Positions 63,714 to 64,000 of a stretch of 64,000 nt of DNA are shown in pieces. The stretch covers positions 288,560 through 352,559 of the forward strand of contig NW_025946882.1 of the NCBI RefSeq assembly GCF_000764305.2, written 5' to 3'. The notes beneath the pieces were generated by a model that worked only from the letters and a program-made list of their open reading frames with translations, had not been told where the DNA came from and made no database searches. Positions within the stretch are counted from its first letter, which is position 1, and every line of letters begins with the position of its first letter. The translations under genes and the position numbers were made by a program. This DNA comes from Hyalella azteca (taxonomy: Eukaryota > Arthropoda > Malacostraca > Amphipoda > Hyalellidae).

Positions 63714-64000
63714 AACTCTTAATCAGTCTTAAGCAACACTAAATCATTTCTTATGATGAACTAAAATTAATTAGACCATGACATTTCTTAGCTTAACGTA
63801 TAATATAAGGTTTCACCGGCCTAAGTTCCCAGCATAGACGGGATAGGATTGACTGAACATACATAATGACCTGGAAAATTATTCATTTAAACTTTACCTG
63901 TAAAGCGAGCAGGGCTTTTGATCTGACTATGAAATATGCTTAGCGCGGATAACACAAAAATGTTCTTATAACACACGAGAAATGCGTATCCGATGAACAC

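Larger units (their letters stand above)
61773..64000. other. Intergenic right end
   Basis: Outside the two SINEs and the arrays at 62787-63018 and 63395-63480 I recognise no gene. Open frames are below 70 codons. Confidence 0.5.

Overview
This is an animal nuclear genome window, most likely from an arthropod and probably a malacostracan crustacean such as an amphipod. That guess rests on the short exons split by long AT-rich introns, the engrailed and SIK3 protein sequences, and dimeric tRNA-derived SINEs; the species itself is not proven. Three protein-coding genes are supported. All are split by GT-AG introns, and the joins I could place keep the reading frame.

Layout. (1) 1-5051 holds no recognisable exon; it should be intron or 3' flank of engrailed. 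It contains an exact Tn5/Nextera mosaic end (1701-1719), so contiguity there is doubtful. (2) 5052-6360, minus strand: first coding exon of an engrailed-family homeobox gene, with the EH1 repressor motif and the EH2/EH3 WPAWVF...SDRPSAG block. The homeodomain exon is not visible. (3) About 6.4-22 kb: gene desert full of foldback elements, MITEs and tandem duplications. (4) 22667-29673, plus strand: RSL1D1 (nucleolar ribosomal-L1-domain protein), eight exons resolved to the base, first exon uncertain, with a decayed hAT transposon in its largest intron. (5) 29.7-34 kb: tail-to-tail spacer. (6) 33999-59819, minus strand: a salt-inducible kinase, best matched to SIK3, with 18 exons giving an open frame of about 2167 codons. 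(7) 59.8-64 kb: a 1.29 kb foldback element with TA flanks, two SINEs and minisatellites.

Main unusual signal. In both multi-exon genes, tandem repeats repeatedly straddle 5' splice sites, so the last bases of an exon plus its GT donor are copied several times into the following intron: RSL1D1 at 28192-28485 (53-61 bp units), SIK3 exon 8 (121 bp units), SIK3 exon 11 (51 bp units copying the RRHTVGP phosphosite segment) and SIK3 exon 14 (30 bp units). A further tandem duplication of about 1 kb produced two versions of SIK3 exon 10 (107 bp each) whose phases allow only one to be used per transcript, and exon 14 carries a 144 bp in-frame duplication. This suggests a genome in which local tandem duplication keeps creating decoy or alternative donors.

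How the genes relate: engrailed is a developmental transcriptional repressor, RSL1D1 a nucleolar growth factor and SIK3 a cAMP/LKB1-regulated kinase. I see no operon-like or pathway link between them.

Cautions: four single-N gaps (2018, 37643, 38046, 38892), some next to exact repeats, show that part of the repeat structure could be assembly artefact.
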